From Telmatactis stephensoni (lineage: Eukaryota; Cnidaria; Anthozoa; Actiniaria; Isophelliidae): DNA of 64,000 nt. The notes beneath the pieces are model-generated. The model did not search any database and was not told the origin of the DNA. It saw only the letters and a list, made by a program, of their open reading frames with translations. The DNA lies in contig JALIZF010001881.1 in assembly GCA_029948255.1 (NCBI GenBank), positions 372,001 to 436,000 on the forward strand, read 5' to 3'. Shown here one piece after another: positions 37,601-47,100 of this stretch (its first letter is position 1; each line of letters opens with the position of its first letter). The position numbers and the translations under genes were made by a program.

Positions 37601-37925
37601 TCATTCAATATTTTATATTTATTGTATATTTATACATTTTTACCATACGACTTTCATGTAAAGAAGTTTTTAACTTTTGAAACTATCGTATTGAAATAAA
37701 GGTGCATTCATTCATTCTCTGTCTCTGTCTCTGTCTCTGTCTCTGTCTCTGTCTCTGTCTCTGTCTCTGTCTCTGTCTCTGTCTCTGTCTCTGTCTCTGT
37801 CTCTGTCTCTGTCTCTGTCTCTGTCTCTGTCTCTGTCTCTGTCTCTGTCTCTGTCTCTGTCTCTGTCTCTGTCTCTGTCTCTCTCTGTCTCTGTCTCTGT
37901 CTCTGTCTCTGTCTTTGTCTCTCTG

Positions 37926-38007
<82 letters not shown>

Positions 38008-39623
38008 GATGTTACTTAATTATCTGCATGTTTCCTCTAGAATGTTCATCAGCTCTGGGAATGAAGTCTGGGAAGATTTTAAACTCCGCTATAACCGCTT
38101 CTTCTGTGTATATGATCGGTCATGAACCCTGGCGAGCCCGACTCCATAACTACCCAGCCATGCCATACGATTACAGGAAGGGTACAGGCTCTTGGTCGGC
38201 CAAGACCAATCAAGCAGGAGAATACCTACAAATTGATCTTGGTGCCATGATGTATGTCACCATGGTAGCAACCCAAGGAAGACCATACACAAATAACCAA
38301 TACGTTACAAAGTACAAGTTATCTTATAAAAACAGCAACAACATCTTTGTGGAATATCATATGAATGGTGCAGTGAAGGTGAGTACTAGGACTGTAATAT
38401 AAGTGCTCATGGGAACTACTTCATGGCTGTGCTTCAGAGACTCTGTTGCAGGATCAGGTTCAGTTTGGTCCAAGACATTCAATATGTACTGAGCTTGTGT
38501 TAACAAAGCTGCTTAGTGAACCAAAGGCGAAGAAATTATTCCAATAGGGGGGTCTGTTGAATGGCAATACCCTCAGCCTCACATTGATGAATGGATGTTA
38601 TTCACATTGATGAATGAATGTTATTCACATTGATGAATGTTATTCTTATTCTTTTTTCTTATTATTATAATTATTTTTCTTATTATTTATTCTTATTATT
38701 TTTTAAGCGCATTTGATCATTACGCCATGAAAAATGCGCTTTATAAGTTAATAAATTATTAATCATTATTATTATGATCCAACACAACGGAAGTTACTGT
38801 GTTTTGCGCATAAAACATTATTTATCACACAAATTAATAACTTATTTATTTAATTGCCGGCAAGACAGAATAGAATGCCAATCTCAAAAAAAAATCTTCC
38901 AAGAACATGGAAATGGGAAAACATTGTAATACATGAATAAACAAAGTATGAATGAATATAACCCTTCAGTAGATCCACATACCACATGGTTTTAGCTTTT
39001 GCTGGGACTCCACTCGAAATATTTTACATTTAACGCTCAACACACCTTGATTTTTGCTGCAGAAGGAAAAACCGGAGTGACGGCCGGAAGAAACATTACA
39101 ATAATCTCCCTCCCCCTCCCCCCACCCCAACCAAAAGTTTTTGGGGGTATTGTGAAAGTAGAGAACACCAGAAGTCTTTCCCACTGTCTCTCGTTTAGTT
39201 TCTCTTGCCTTCAATCAGTGACAGCCAATTGCAATTGTATACAGCAGTTTTTGTATCAATGTGACAACGGAACGTACGGTCAGGACACGTTATAAACAGT
39301 TGGAATTTCGAATATTTGATGATGGTGAAGAATTTATTTATTGAGGGTAAAAAAAAATATTTTTATAGACATTACGGTAATGTGCAATGACACTGCAGTC
39401 CGCCGGCGCAGCCTGAATCATACTCTTACGAAAACTGCTGTCACTTTCTGTTAACCACATCTTCCTGTCTCACTAGGTTTTTGCAGGAAATACAGACAGG
39501 GATACAGTTGTTGCTCATCATCTTCCGGAAAAGATCAAGACTCAAGTCATACGATTTGTTGTCGTGCAATGGGTTACCCACATCTCAATGAGGGCAGAAA
39601 TATATGGATGTCAAGTGGTGTAA
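31686..39623 (+). CDS. Gene E, type II: secreted PAN, Cys-rich linker, F5/8C protein; 6 kb first intron with a LINE
   Basis: Three exons: 31686-32064, 38041-38378, 39477-39623; 864 nt, 287 residues, the same architecture as gene C. Met at 31686 is preferred over the in-frame upstream Met at 31650 because it aligns with the start of gene C (MRSALIFLL against MGPALVFLL). The PAN exon is almost identical to that of C except near its N-terminus (FVLRNNFLGS against FVFRNNIFAS). Loop residues of the F5/8C exon differ again (SSVYMIGH, PYDYRKGTGS, RPYTNNQY). The first intron contains two MITEs, a TTAA element, CTCTGT microsatellites and a reverse transcriptase fragment, yet both splice sites and all phases are intact. 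Confidence 0.83.
32704..32964. mobile_element. 261-bp MITE with 7-bp TSD in gene E intron 1
   Basis: Ends CAGGCTCGTAACATGGTA and TACCATGTTACGAGCCTG are inverted. TAATAAA flanks it at 32697-32703 and 32965-32971. The gene C intron reads AGCTTAATAAATGTTGCG (about 16719-16736), the exact empty site. The interior is built of GATCAGGG units. Confidence 0.9.
33139..33300. mobile_element. 162-bp palindromic MITE in gene E intron 1
   Basis: Arms of about 60 bp: TTATTCTCTACTTTCACATT and its complement, continuing through CCCCATAATGCC and GGGGGGTAGTTATTGTAA. Missing from gene C, where GGCTGAGTGATAAAAG is read at about 16891. A divergent half copy lies at 39095-39175. Confidence 0.8.
34311..35155. mobile_element. 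845-bp DNA element with TTAA ends, copy 1
   Basis: TTAAGGTTGGTGCCTACTA at the left, TAGTAGGCACCAACCTTAA at the right. The TTAA at each end suggests a TTAA target as in piggyBac or Kolobok elements. It is nearly identical to 60629-61472, so both inserted recently. It encodes no transposase. The interior has GCATTGTGGGAAA and AAGATGGCGGC; the latter matches the vertebrate YY1 consensus and is typical of TATA-less promoters. Short reading frames shared by the copies reflect repeat identity. Confidence 0.85.
35161..35262. repeat. Hairpin element next to the TTAA element
   Basis: GTATAAAGAACGAGAGAG and GTTTTATCGG are mirrored by CCGATAAAAC and GTTCTTTATAC around GCCGTAGGCG. Confidence 0.65.
35867..36028 (+). 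repeat. (CTCTGT)n microsatellite, left part
   Basis: About 25 hexamer units. It continues on the far side of the LINE insert at 37717. Confidence 0.95.
36030..37716 (+). mobile_element. 5'-truncated non-LTR retrotransposon (CR1/L2-like)
   Basis: It carries the RT region and a 3' tail AATAAAGGTGCATTCATTCATTC. A short-repeat (CATT) tail fits CR1/L2-type LINEs. The 5' endonuclease half is absent, as in usual 5' truncation. It sits inside a CTCTGT array, so its target duplication cannot be separated from the repeat. It lies in the first intron of gene E, sense to the gene. Confidence 0.85.
36051..37562 (+). CDS. Reverse transcriptase domain of LINE, N-terminally truncated
   Basis: 503 codons, no internal stop. 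RT motifs in order: NNYRPISILP at about residue 62, LDLAKAFDTV (motif A, first catalytic Asp), GVPQGSILGPLLF (motif B), FYADDT (motif C, catalytic DD), then SWLLANRLSLN and the thumb region with HLGVHIDQNL. The C-terminal part (FDYCDLVWSNL, LQNRAARIIT, WNSLPPEVR) is typical of CR1/Jockey-group proteins. The frame stays open upstream into the microsatellite, so the first Met is internal to the original polyprotein. The reading frame is intact, so the insertion is young. Without the endonuclease it is not autonomous. Confidence 0.9.
   Translation: MPVDKATGLDDISCRLLKEAAPVIAPSIARMVNRSLATGVFPCGWKRAKVIPLFKADNRDDPNNYRPISILPILSKICERAVYKQIYGYFTDHNLFTKHQSGFLPLHSTLTALLEATNEWYVNMDKGLTNLVISLDLAKAFDTVSHSILISKLNCYGVSGKALDFFRSYLSDRTQCCAVDTFISEPRMVSCGVPQGSILGPLLFIIYVNDMPSCLNYTEPRFYADDTLLTLSSKSPTDLLKRINSDLQGICSWLLANRLSLNVLKSEYLAIGSQFKISNLGGFAPIKINGFDLKRVFSLKHLGVHIDQNLNWDAHLDNICKKVKQTIYGLKQARNLVPLDTLVTMYKAFTQPIFDYCDLVWSNLNKGQIDRLQKLQNRAARIITRQGYDVRSFDILQQLKWDCLAVRRDKRLCLLMYDVLQGNSPAYLRELFDKAKDSNGYKAMLRDSSKLEIKHVPKTDFFKSSFSYRGAIAWNSLPPEVRSSTTRNSFKRNLDKWLSDSAP
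37717..38004 (+). repeat. (CTCTGT)n and (CT)n microsatellite, right part
   Basis: Hexamers grade into pure CT dinucleotides. The end lies about 35 bp before the splice acceptor of the F5/8C exon of gene E. Confidence 0.95.
39095..39175. mobile_element. Divergent half copy of the 33139-33300 MITE
   Basis: ATTACAATAAT then C-rich sequence and GGGGGTATTGTGAAAGTAGAGAACA match one arm and the centre of the other element. Confidence 0.45.
39215..39440. mobile_element. Degenerate MITE in the F5/8C intron of gene E
   Basis: GGAATTTCGAATATTTGATG, TTTTTATAGACATTACGG and ACTCTTACGAAAACTGC are remains of the 57361 family, at the place occupied in genes A and C. Confidence 0.5.
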
Positions 39624-39714
39624 AGACCAACAGTAGTGTTATATGATTTGATTTCCTGTAAACTGATTAATCTATAACAACTAGTTCACCCTTAGCATGC
39701 ATTCTCAAGAGTGG

Positions 39715-39925
39715 AAGCAGAATACTGAATAATGAATAACGGTTTGAGAATGCTTTGGAATAATGAATTATTGCATCTGAAACCCAAGGAATAATGACAA
39801 GATGAAAAAAGAATAATGAACAACAGAAGAATAGAAAAAGAATAAGGAATAATGGGAAATGCAGTTAAATGATGCATTCTTGAGAAAACATATTTGCGAA
39901 TAATGAATAATGATAGTCCAATTAT
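39715..39925. repeat. AATAATGA-rich simple repeat with inverted ends
   Basis: Many GAATAATG-like units. GCATTCTCAAGA at about 39700 and TGCATTCTTGAGA at about 39872 are related ends. Confidence 0.6.
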
Positions 39926-40030
39926 TCTATTTTCACCCCGATGCATTCATCGTGAATGACTCATTCACTACTCTCTCTATAAAAATGCCCGGTCGCTTGG
40001 CTACAAATTCATCCGATCACACTAATTCAA

Positions 40031-40168
40031 TTAGGGCCCGTTTACATGAAAGAGGGTGGTCCTATGTAGTAGGGATAACTCTTTTGTTTTGTGTGCCCCA
40101 GGGAAAAGAAAACAAAAGAGTTATCCCTACTACATAGGGGCACCCTCTCTCATGTGAACGGGCCCTAA
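40031..40168. mobile_element. 138-bp palindromic MITE
   Basis: TTAGGGCCCGTTTACATGA and TCATGTGAACGGGCCCTAA are inverted ends; arms continue through TAGGGATAACTCTTTTGTTTT. Related to the hairpins before genes C and E. Confidence 0.8.
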
Positions 40169-40374
40169 AATGTTACAGGGTAGGAACTACACTGCTTTTA
40201 TATAGAGCGAGTCGTTAGAGGGAAGCTAGATTAGCGACGAGTTTTGCATTGATTTCAACAGCAACAAGTATTTTACGCGTCACAAAACAAAGAACCTCCT
40301 ACAGCCCGTGTTCCAAGCGCCATATTTTTGACAAAACAAAAAAACATCACCATACCAACATTAAAATTTCACCT

Positions 40375-40762
40375 CAGGGAGACGGCTTTTAAGAATCGTA
40401 AATGAATAAATAAACCAATTAGTACTTTGGGTTTCCTGTGTTAAGATTTGAAACGAGACACTAATAATAGAGAGTTTCCGGTAATCGTAACTGCCAGTTA
40501 CTTGATAGCAGATTACATAAACGTATCAGTGTAGCGCACTCTCTAGTAGTCAATTATTGACTGTTACTAGAGAGTGCGCTACACTGATACGTTAGATTTG
40601 AATTTTAAACTGCTATCAAGTTACTCTACGTAATCTGCTATCAGGTTACTGGCAGTTAGCCCATCTATTATTAGCGTCTCGTTTCAAATCTGAACACAGG
40701 AAACCCAAAGTACTTAATTGATTTATTTATTCATTTACGATTCTTAAAAGCCGGGCTCCCTG
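40375..40762. mobile_element. 388-bp palindromic MITE
   Basis: CAGGGAG...GGCTTTTAAGAATCGTAAATG at the left is mirrored at the right. Inner arms hold ACGTATCAGTGTAGCGCACTC and its complement around a short centre near 40552. Confidence 0.8.
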
Positions 40763-42622
40763 TGACGCGGACACTAAAATACAAACCTATTTGGTAACTT
40801 CTGTTGTTGAAAAACTTTACTAAGCGGACATAACTTCGTTGGTCTTAACTGGAGAGAACAATTTGCTCAAAGAAACGGTTTCCCATAAACCAAAAACAGA
40901 ATAAAATTGCCTGTAATGATTTATGTAGAATTTATTTTGATGGCTATGTTTTTGAATGAGAGTTGTATCAAAAGTTAATTGTTAATCGGTATTACTTGAA
41001 TTAAACAAAGCCTTATTCAGCTGACCCCCTATACATAGCGGACACAAGGCAAGGCCCCAAAGGTGTTTGCTGTACTGCAATATCCAAGAAAAAAAGAGAT
41101 TTTTTTCATCAAAATTTTATTTAAAAATTAAAACACTTGAAAATGTTTCTATATGTTGTGGATGAATCATTGTTTCTATAGTGTTTTGGATCAATGCTAT
41201 GATTGGTCGTTTAATTTGAAAGCAGTAACACGATTGGCTCATGCACCTGTTTGACTGCATGCAGGTGTCCTACTCCAGTTAACTGTCAAATTATGACTTC
41301 TAGATAATTTAGTGGGAAAAATAGCCGACTTTTCACCCATCACATTTGAAGAAAGTTTAGTTTCAATAAGCATGCATGACATGTTGTCTAATGTTAGTGA
41401 ATGAAAATTTGTTTTATGGCGCCGACATTAGTATGGCAGAAGAGATTTGTCACATTTGGACGACTGATGTGGACTTACATTTACCGTCGTCCGAAGACTC
41501 CAGTAGAACAGCCACAATTAAAGGACTCGACGCTTTACGTCTTGCTCTTTTTTACAGGTCACTGTAATTTGGATAGAATTCTGAATATGAGCTAACAGCT
41601 TAAAAATATTGGCAACTGGTGCGATATGCATAAACGTTATGTGATCAACTTGAGACAGTGTAAAATGAAAACGTATAACCCGCAATGGTATTAATGTTTG
41701 CTCTGATACACCTAGTTGTTTGCGTTTGATCGAAATCATCATTGACAACGTCCAATAGGCGGATCTTTGTTTACAATATTTTATTAATTAGCACACAGCT
41801 AAAAGTCACGAAAATTACAATCCGAGGCCTAAACTTACTGATAAGAACCTATTTATGTAAGTAATCTACGAAATTTTCAGCTCTTTACATGCAATATTAA
41901 ACGAGATATCAACTTTCAATTCCTCTGGGTGGCAAAAGCACTAATGAGACCATACATTCTCTGTAAAATTCATAGCCTCTCAAAAACGGTTATTAAAAAA
42001 GCTATTCCATATGTCAAGCTCCAATTTGCAAGGGAATCTAATTTTGCCATGCTCGTTCAATATTCAGAGTTGAATTGATGTGAGTTTGGTTAAAAAGTGA
42101 AGTGCCAATGCAAATAAGGCAAAATGTAAACATTGACGTCAGCAAAGGTCCTCCATATTTGCATATACCGTGCTAAATCTACACTTTTGAAGAACCTTCT
42201 TAAGGTGATTCAGTTTGCCTGTTTGCGTTTTCCCTGCTCGTTTTGACACACAAAGCAAGAAAATTACAGCTTGTGTCGGGATGGTTCGTGAATCATCGTC
42301 TTGAAGTTAAATCGTTGCTCTATCGTTAAAAAGCCCAAAAGATACTGAAACGGTAAGGCGGAATACAATATTACATTGGATGACTGACAAAACGATACAA
42401 TAAGGATTTTTTTAAGAAAAACTGACAAATGAATAACTAATGCACGACAATCATTTGTGGTATTATTTCTGTTAGGTGTAAGATCAGCCATAAAAGACTT
42501 TCTTACTTTCTAAAACTACTAATATCTGCTACAGCAGACTTCGCTAACTTGGCACTCTTGGGCAAACGATAGTCTGTCTTAAGGTTATCAAACTAGCATT
42601 TCATCGATATTTAAATCAGTAT

Positions 42623-42912
42623 AATAGACCATTTTACAGTTACATCTTGGTCAACCACAGCCTCGACTGCATGTAATATATTCTTTTTAGTTTGGTAACA
42701 GCTCGTGAAAAAGCAAGAAATGCACACAAATGATCCAGGGAGGTGTAAATGAACAAAGAACAAACCTGTCGAAATCGAAAGTATTTGCTTTGTTCATTTA
42801 CTTCTTCCTGTACATTCATTGCCTTTCCACGGGCTGTTACCGAACTCCAAAGAATATATTACGCACAGTCGAGGCTGTGGTTGACCAAGATGAAACTGTA
42901 AAATGGTCTATT
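42623..42912. mobile_element. 290-bp palindromic MITE present only in unit 3
   Basis: AATAGACCATTTTACAGTT and AACTGTAAAATGGTCTATT form the ends, with TTGGTCAACCACAGCCTCGA in each arm. Units 1 and 2 lack it at about 9300 and 23025. Confidence 0.75.
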
Positions 42913-43448
42913 CACAATTCAAAAGCAAGATATTCAAAAACATTGATATTCAAACCTTTGCTCTTCAATGAGATTTAAGAGAAAACTTTAATTTTCGTAA
43001 ATATGTCCGAGAAGCTTTACATAACTGTAACTTGACAGCGTTCTGTCATACGTTTTGGCAATGGGAATGCGCAAAAATGTAGCAAAGTCAGTTTTATTTT
43101 AATTAATTTAAAAATTAAAGTTTTTGAAAACAACTGCTCTGCAATTTTTCAACTATGTCTACGTATATTAAGACAGTAAACTAAATTTATACTGAATTGA
43201 TCCAAAGATGTTATAAATAAAAATGTGGTCTACCGTGAATTAAATTTATAGAGAAATACATTGCTATGAACATCAAAGAAAACGGCCTCAAATGTAAACT
43301 ATGGAATTCATACAAACATTATTTCAACTATTTATCAATGTGAAATAGGCGCCTAAAGTCCGATTTAGAAGAACATGCCTCAGTTTATGGCACAGCACCC
43401 ATAATTCTTGGCACGTGAGCCCACAATTTTGGCACAGGTGAACAGTAA

Positions 43449-43466
43449 CCCTAACCCTAACCTTCG
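43449..43466 (-). repeat. Short telomere-like tract
   Basis: CCCTAACCCTAACC, about two and a half TTAGGG units on the minus strand. Confidence 0.6.
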
Positions 43467-44024
43467 TGGCTGCATGCATGATGTGAACAGAAAATTTGTT
43501 TGCCTGATAGAAGTGCCGTACCAAAACAATTTGCGTGCCAAGAGTCGTACCATAAAAGAACTTAGCATAGCATGAAAACCCAGGCGGTATAAAGCTTATG
43601 TCTACCGAAAAATAAGGAAATCAGTAAGTAAGTAATAATGTTACGAGAGGTGAAATTGTCAACGAACTAGAAAATTTTTGTAGCTACTGATCTGTTACGA
43701 GATACTGATTGACAGCTGGAAATATTTTAAATTAATCTTTGAATTCGTACTGTACTGTATTGAGAATAGATGAATTGGATTAAACTGATAACTGATTAAC
43801 GTACCGTCCGCCATTACATATATACACACACGAAGCACCGCCCTTTGCCACCTGGCCTTATGCCCACAGGTATCCCGCACACGACACGTACTGACATTTT
43901 AATGTCACAACTGCATCAACTTGGATACCTGAACAGGAACCATAGCAATATGAGGCATGCAAATAAATGCAGTCATTCGAGGCTGACAAAAACAACTGAG
44001 AGATATGATGTCTTTTTCTAACAG

Positions 44025-44032
44025 TATAACAT
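44025..44032 (+). promoter_or_regulatory. Putative TATA box of gene F
   Basis: TATAACAT in AACAGTATAACATAAATAG, aligned with the boxes of genes B and D. Confidence 0.45.
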
Positions 44033-44116
44033 AAATAGCCAAATGTGAATTTGGCAAAAAAAGATACCTAATTCGTGTCTTCTGTTTTAGCCTATGATCC
44101 AATACCCCACGATGTC

Positions 44117-47100
44117 ATGATTGCCCTGTTGACGTCAACAGCGATTTTGTTTCTCGCAAATCACGTGATAGTCACTGAGGCCACATGCTTCGTTTCCCGC
44201 AATAACCTTATCCTCCAAGATCACGTGATTTCCTCTCTGACTCTTTCTCACATTGGCGACTGTTGGCAGACATGTAAGCAGGACGCTCGATGCCAAAGTC
44301 TAAACTACTTTGTGAAAAGTCTTCTTTGTGAGATCAACAACAGAACCATAGACCACGCACCCAAAGACGTAATCTACTTGTTGAGTACTACCTACTTTGA
44401 TAATCCTTATCGAGGTGAGCTGAGCAATAAGACCAAATTGTCCTCTAAACAGATGTTTTCCCCAACTAGAGGTCATCCTTTGAAGACGTTTTGCGGTCAC
44501 TCAGAATTGTCCCTAAATATCGTGCTCCCTTTATCAGAGCATGGCTGTCTAACAGTAGAGTCCAGTGTACTTGTGATCAAAAATTATGCAAGTTTTTCGG
44601 AATTTGAAATTATTTTTTTCAGCCACAATCAGGGATCGCTGATCCATACTAATTATGTGGCTTTTGGGTTAAGAATTGGTTTACGAAATCAGGCGGCCGG
44701 ACTGGGATCTGGTCTAGAGAAAAAACAACAAACAAACAAACGCTCGTTGGGACCCTTAAATTAACTTATGTGAATTCTCAGTTGCTGTAGGTACAACTAA
44801 CAACGTGCCAGCGGAATCCTGTGCTGAGATACTAAAGGATATTGGGAACGTCAGCGGTCGCTACTGGCTCATTGACCATGCGCAGTCAGGCTTGCCATTT
44901 AATGCATACTGCAACATGACAACCCTAGGTAAAAATATAGCAAAACTTTTAAAAGAGTACGTATATTAATTAGAGGTTAACGCACTCAACGAGTGAATTA
45001 TCGGGATTTATCTTCACGAGTTTGCTAACAATGAACGAGAAATTTTAAATACTGCACGAGGCGTTAGCCGAGTGCAGTATGAAAAAATTTCGAGTTCATT
45101 GTTAGTAAACGAGTGAAGATAAAATCCCGATAATTCACGAGCAAAGAGTGTGTTAACCTTTTTATAATGGGCCTAAGGGCCCATTATATCTGTTTTGAGG
45201 GACTTAGGCATGATCGGAATTTTTTGGGATAGGGTGAATTGCTAAATTGCAATTAGATTGAGCACCCCTTCAGGCGTAAAAATCAACGGAATTGTCTTTG
45301 GATACAAAAGTAATAGGGTGATTGCAAGCCTTTTCATGGAAAATTTGACTAGAGGAAATGTAAGTGATTGATATGAAAAGATTTGAATTGCATTTTAGAA
45401 CATTTTATTCAAATTGGTATGAGCACATTGATTATTTCAAGACTGATATCGATCTCAGTTCTATTGTCGCCAACATCGCCATACAAAAAGTATTATTATT
45501 CGCTATGTCTCTAATACATAAACAATTTACAGTTTTAATTGTAATTTGCTTTAATAGCCGATTAGTTTTTAGTACCTCGGAAAACATAGTAGGCGGCATT
45601 AATTAACACTGATGTGTTACTCTGTTCAAGTCGAGTTGCAATTGTAAACAAAGGGATAATTAGGACTAAAAGCAGGTAGAAATGAGTCTTAACATAGACA
45701 AATTAGGTAAAAGTATAAATGTTTTATTACTGGTTTTAGTTTTAACGTTCTGATGTTCCGGACCTCATATTAGGATATCTTAAAATTGAAAGAATAGCAT
45801 TTTCCCTCACTGTCGGTCACCGCTTTGAAGTCGGTGAGCAACTATATATGCCGTAATCTTGTGTCGGAATGAAATTGTATATTCTTTATAGCTAGAAAAA
45901 CACCTGATAATCTTTTTTTTTCGTTTTGGAGTGATATTCAAATACTTTGAAAATAAATGACTACCCAATATTTCCTGATGAACTGATGAACTCTTGCGGA
46001 CACGTACCCCGCTAATACGGACATCCCGGTAGTACGACTAGTATAGCTAATTGCAGACATCCCGCTATATTAACGGCAAAGTTGCTGACTCTTCGTGAGA
46101 TCGAAAACTTACACTTGAAATTCTGTTTACATTTTTTTAGATAGCAAAAATATTTGGTACAATCAATTCGAATTACACGCAATTTGCCCATTATACTTGA
46201 CGCCATTTTCCTGCGTCAAGACTTGTTATTATTCAATTTGAATACACTGCAGAAGCAGGCTAAAACTGTCAGTCGACATCTAAGATCACTAGAAATAACT
46301 CAAGTCACTCAAAATAGTAAGACTTAATTTAAAATTAGTTTAATAGCATTTGGTAATTTTAACAATACAAAATAAACCTTTCAGAAGAAAACCAGTGGAA
46401 AAGTACCGTGATACAAGAACTTTAGATTAAAGATAATAAACGAGTTCTCAGAATCCATGTTTACAACTTGCTAATCGTCCATAAGTCTTATAAACAAAGA
46501 ACTCAGACTTTTTTGGATCGTTAAAAGTGATTCAGCACTGAGTCCTAGAACTCGGTAAGTGAAAGGTCTAGAAAATTATCGCTGGAGTTTTGGATATAGG
46601 TTTAAACTGGCGACTTACGGTTGAAACGCTGCTAAACCTTGGTGCATGAAGCCGGGAAGAAGTAGTTTTCGAAGTACTCGTTCGGCGTTTTCTTCGATTC
46701 CTGATAAAATTTCTTTACCCCATCTGAGAGAAGTTGCGGGGAAAGGATTTCTAGACTTTCTGTTGGATATTTTTTGGATAGCCAGTCTAAAAAACAAAAA
46801 TTATAATGATGAATTTGCAAAGCCGGCGAATAGTGTTTTGACAAAAACAACACGCCAAAAATTAAACTGAATACGGTTTGAATGAAAGTTAGAACTTCGT
46901 AAGCTTACAGTTAAAAACAAACAGACTTGGGCGACAGACTTTCTAAACTTTCTATGAGATAGGTTTTGGATAACCAGTCTAAAAACAGTAAATATTAAGA
47001 TGAATTTGGAAAGCCGGCGAACTCTGTTCAGTTTAAGCCGTTGAAATGTTGATCTCCGTAAGCTCCAAAAACGTCAATGAAATTGAGTTTACCTTCAAAA

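Larger units (their letters stand above)
40200..44020 (+). repeat. Unit 3 upstream block of the tandem array
   Basis: Partly collinear with units 1 and 2: TTTGTTTTATGGCGCCGACATTAGTATGG at about 41408, CATCGTCTTGAAGTTAAA at about 42295, GATACTGAAACGGT at about 42342. More divergent and shorter than the others. No gene recognised. Confidence 0.65.

Noticed and set aside
35867..38004. Regular repeats that could suggest a CRISPR array
   Set aside because: They are pure hexamer and dinucleotide repeats without spacers, in an animal genome.
44300..44500. Minus-strand ORFs over exons (also 12524-12754, 13209-13475, 47898-48176, 48956-49393)
   Set aside because: They are reverse frames of well-supported plus-strand exons.
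44075..44764. 229-codon ORF starting 14 codons before the type I start and running beyond the PAN exon
   Set aside because: Paralogues B and D support Met at 44117 and a donor at 44415. The tail after the donor is intron with no similarity to any domain.
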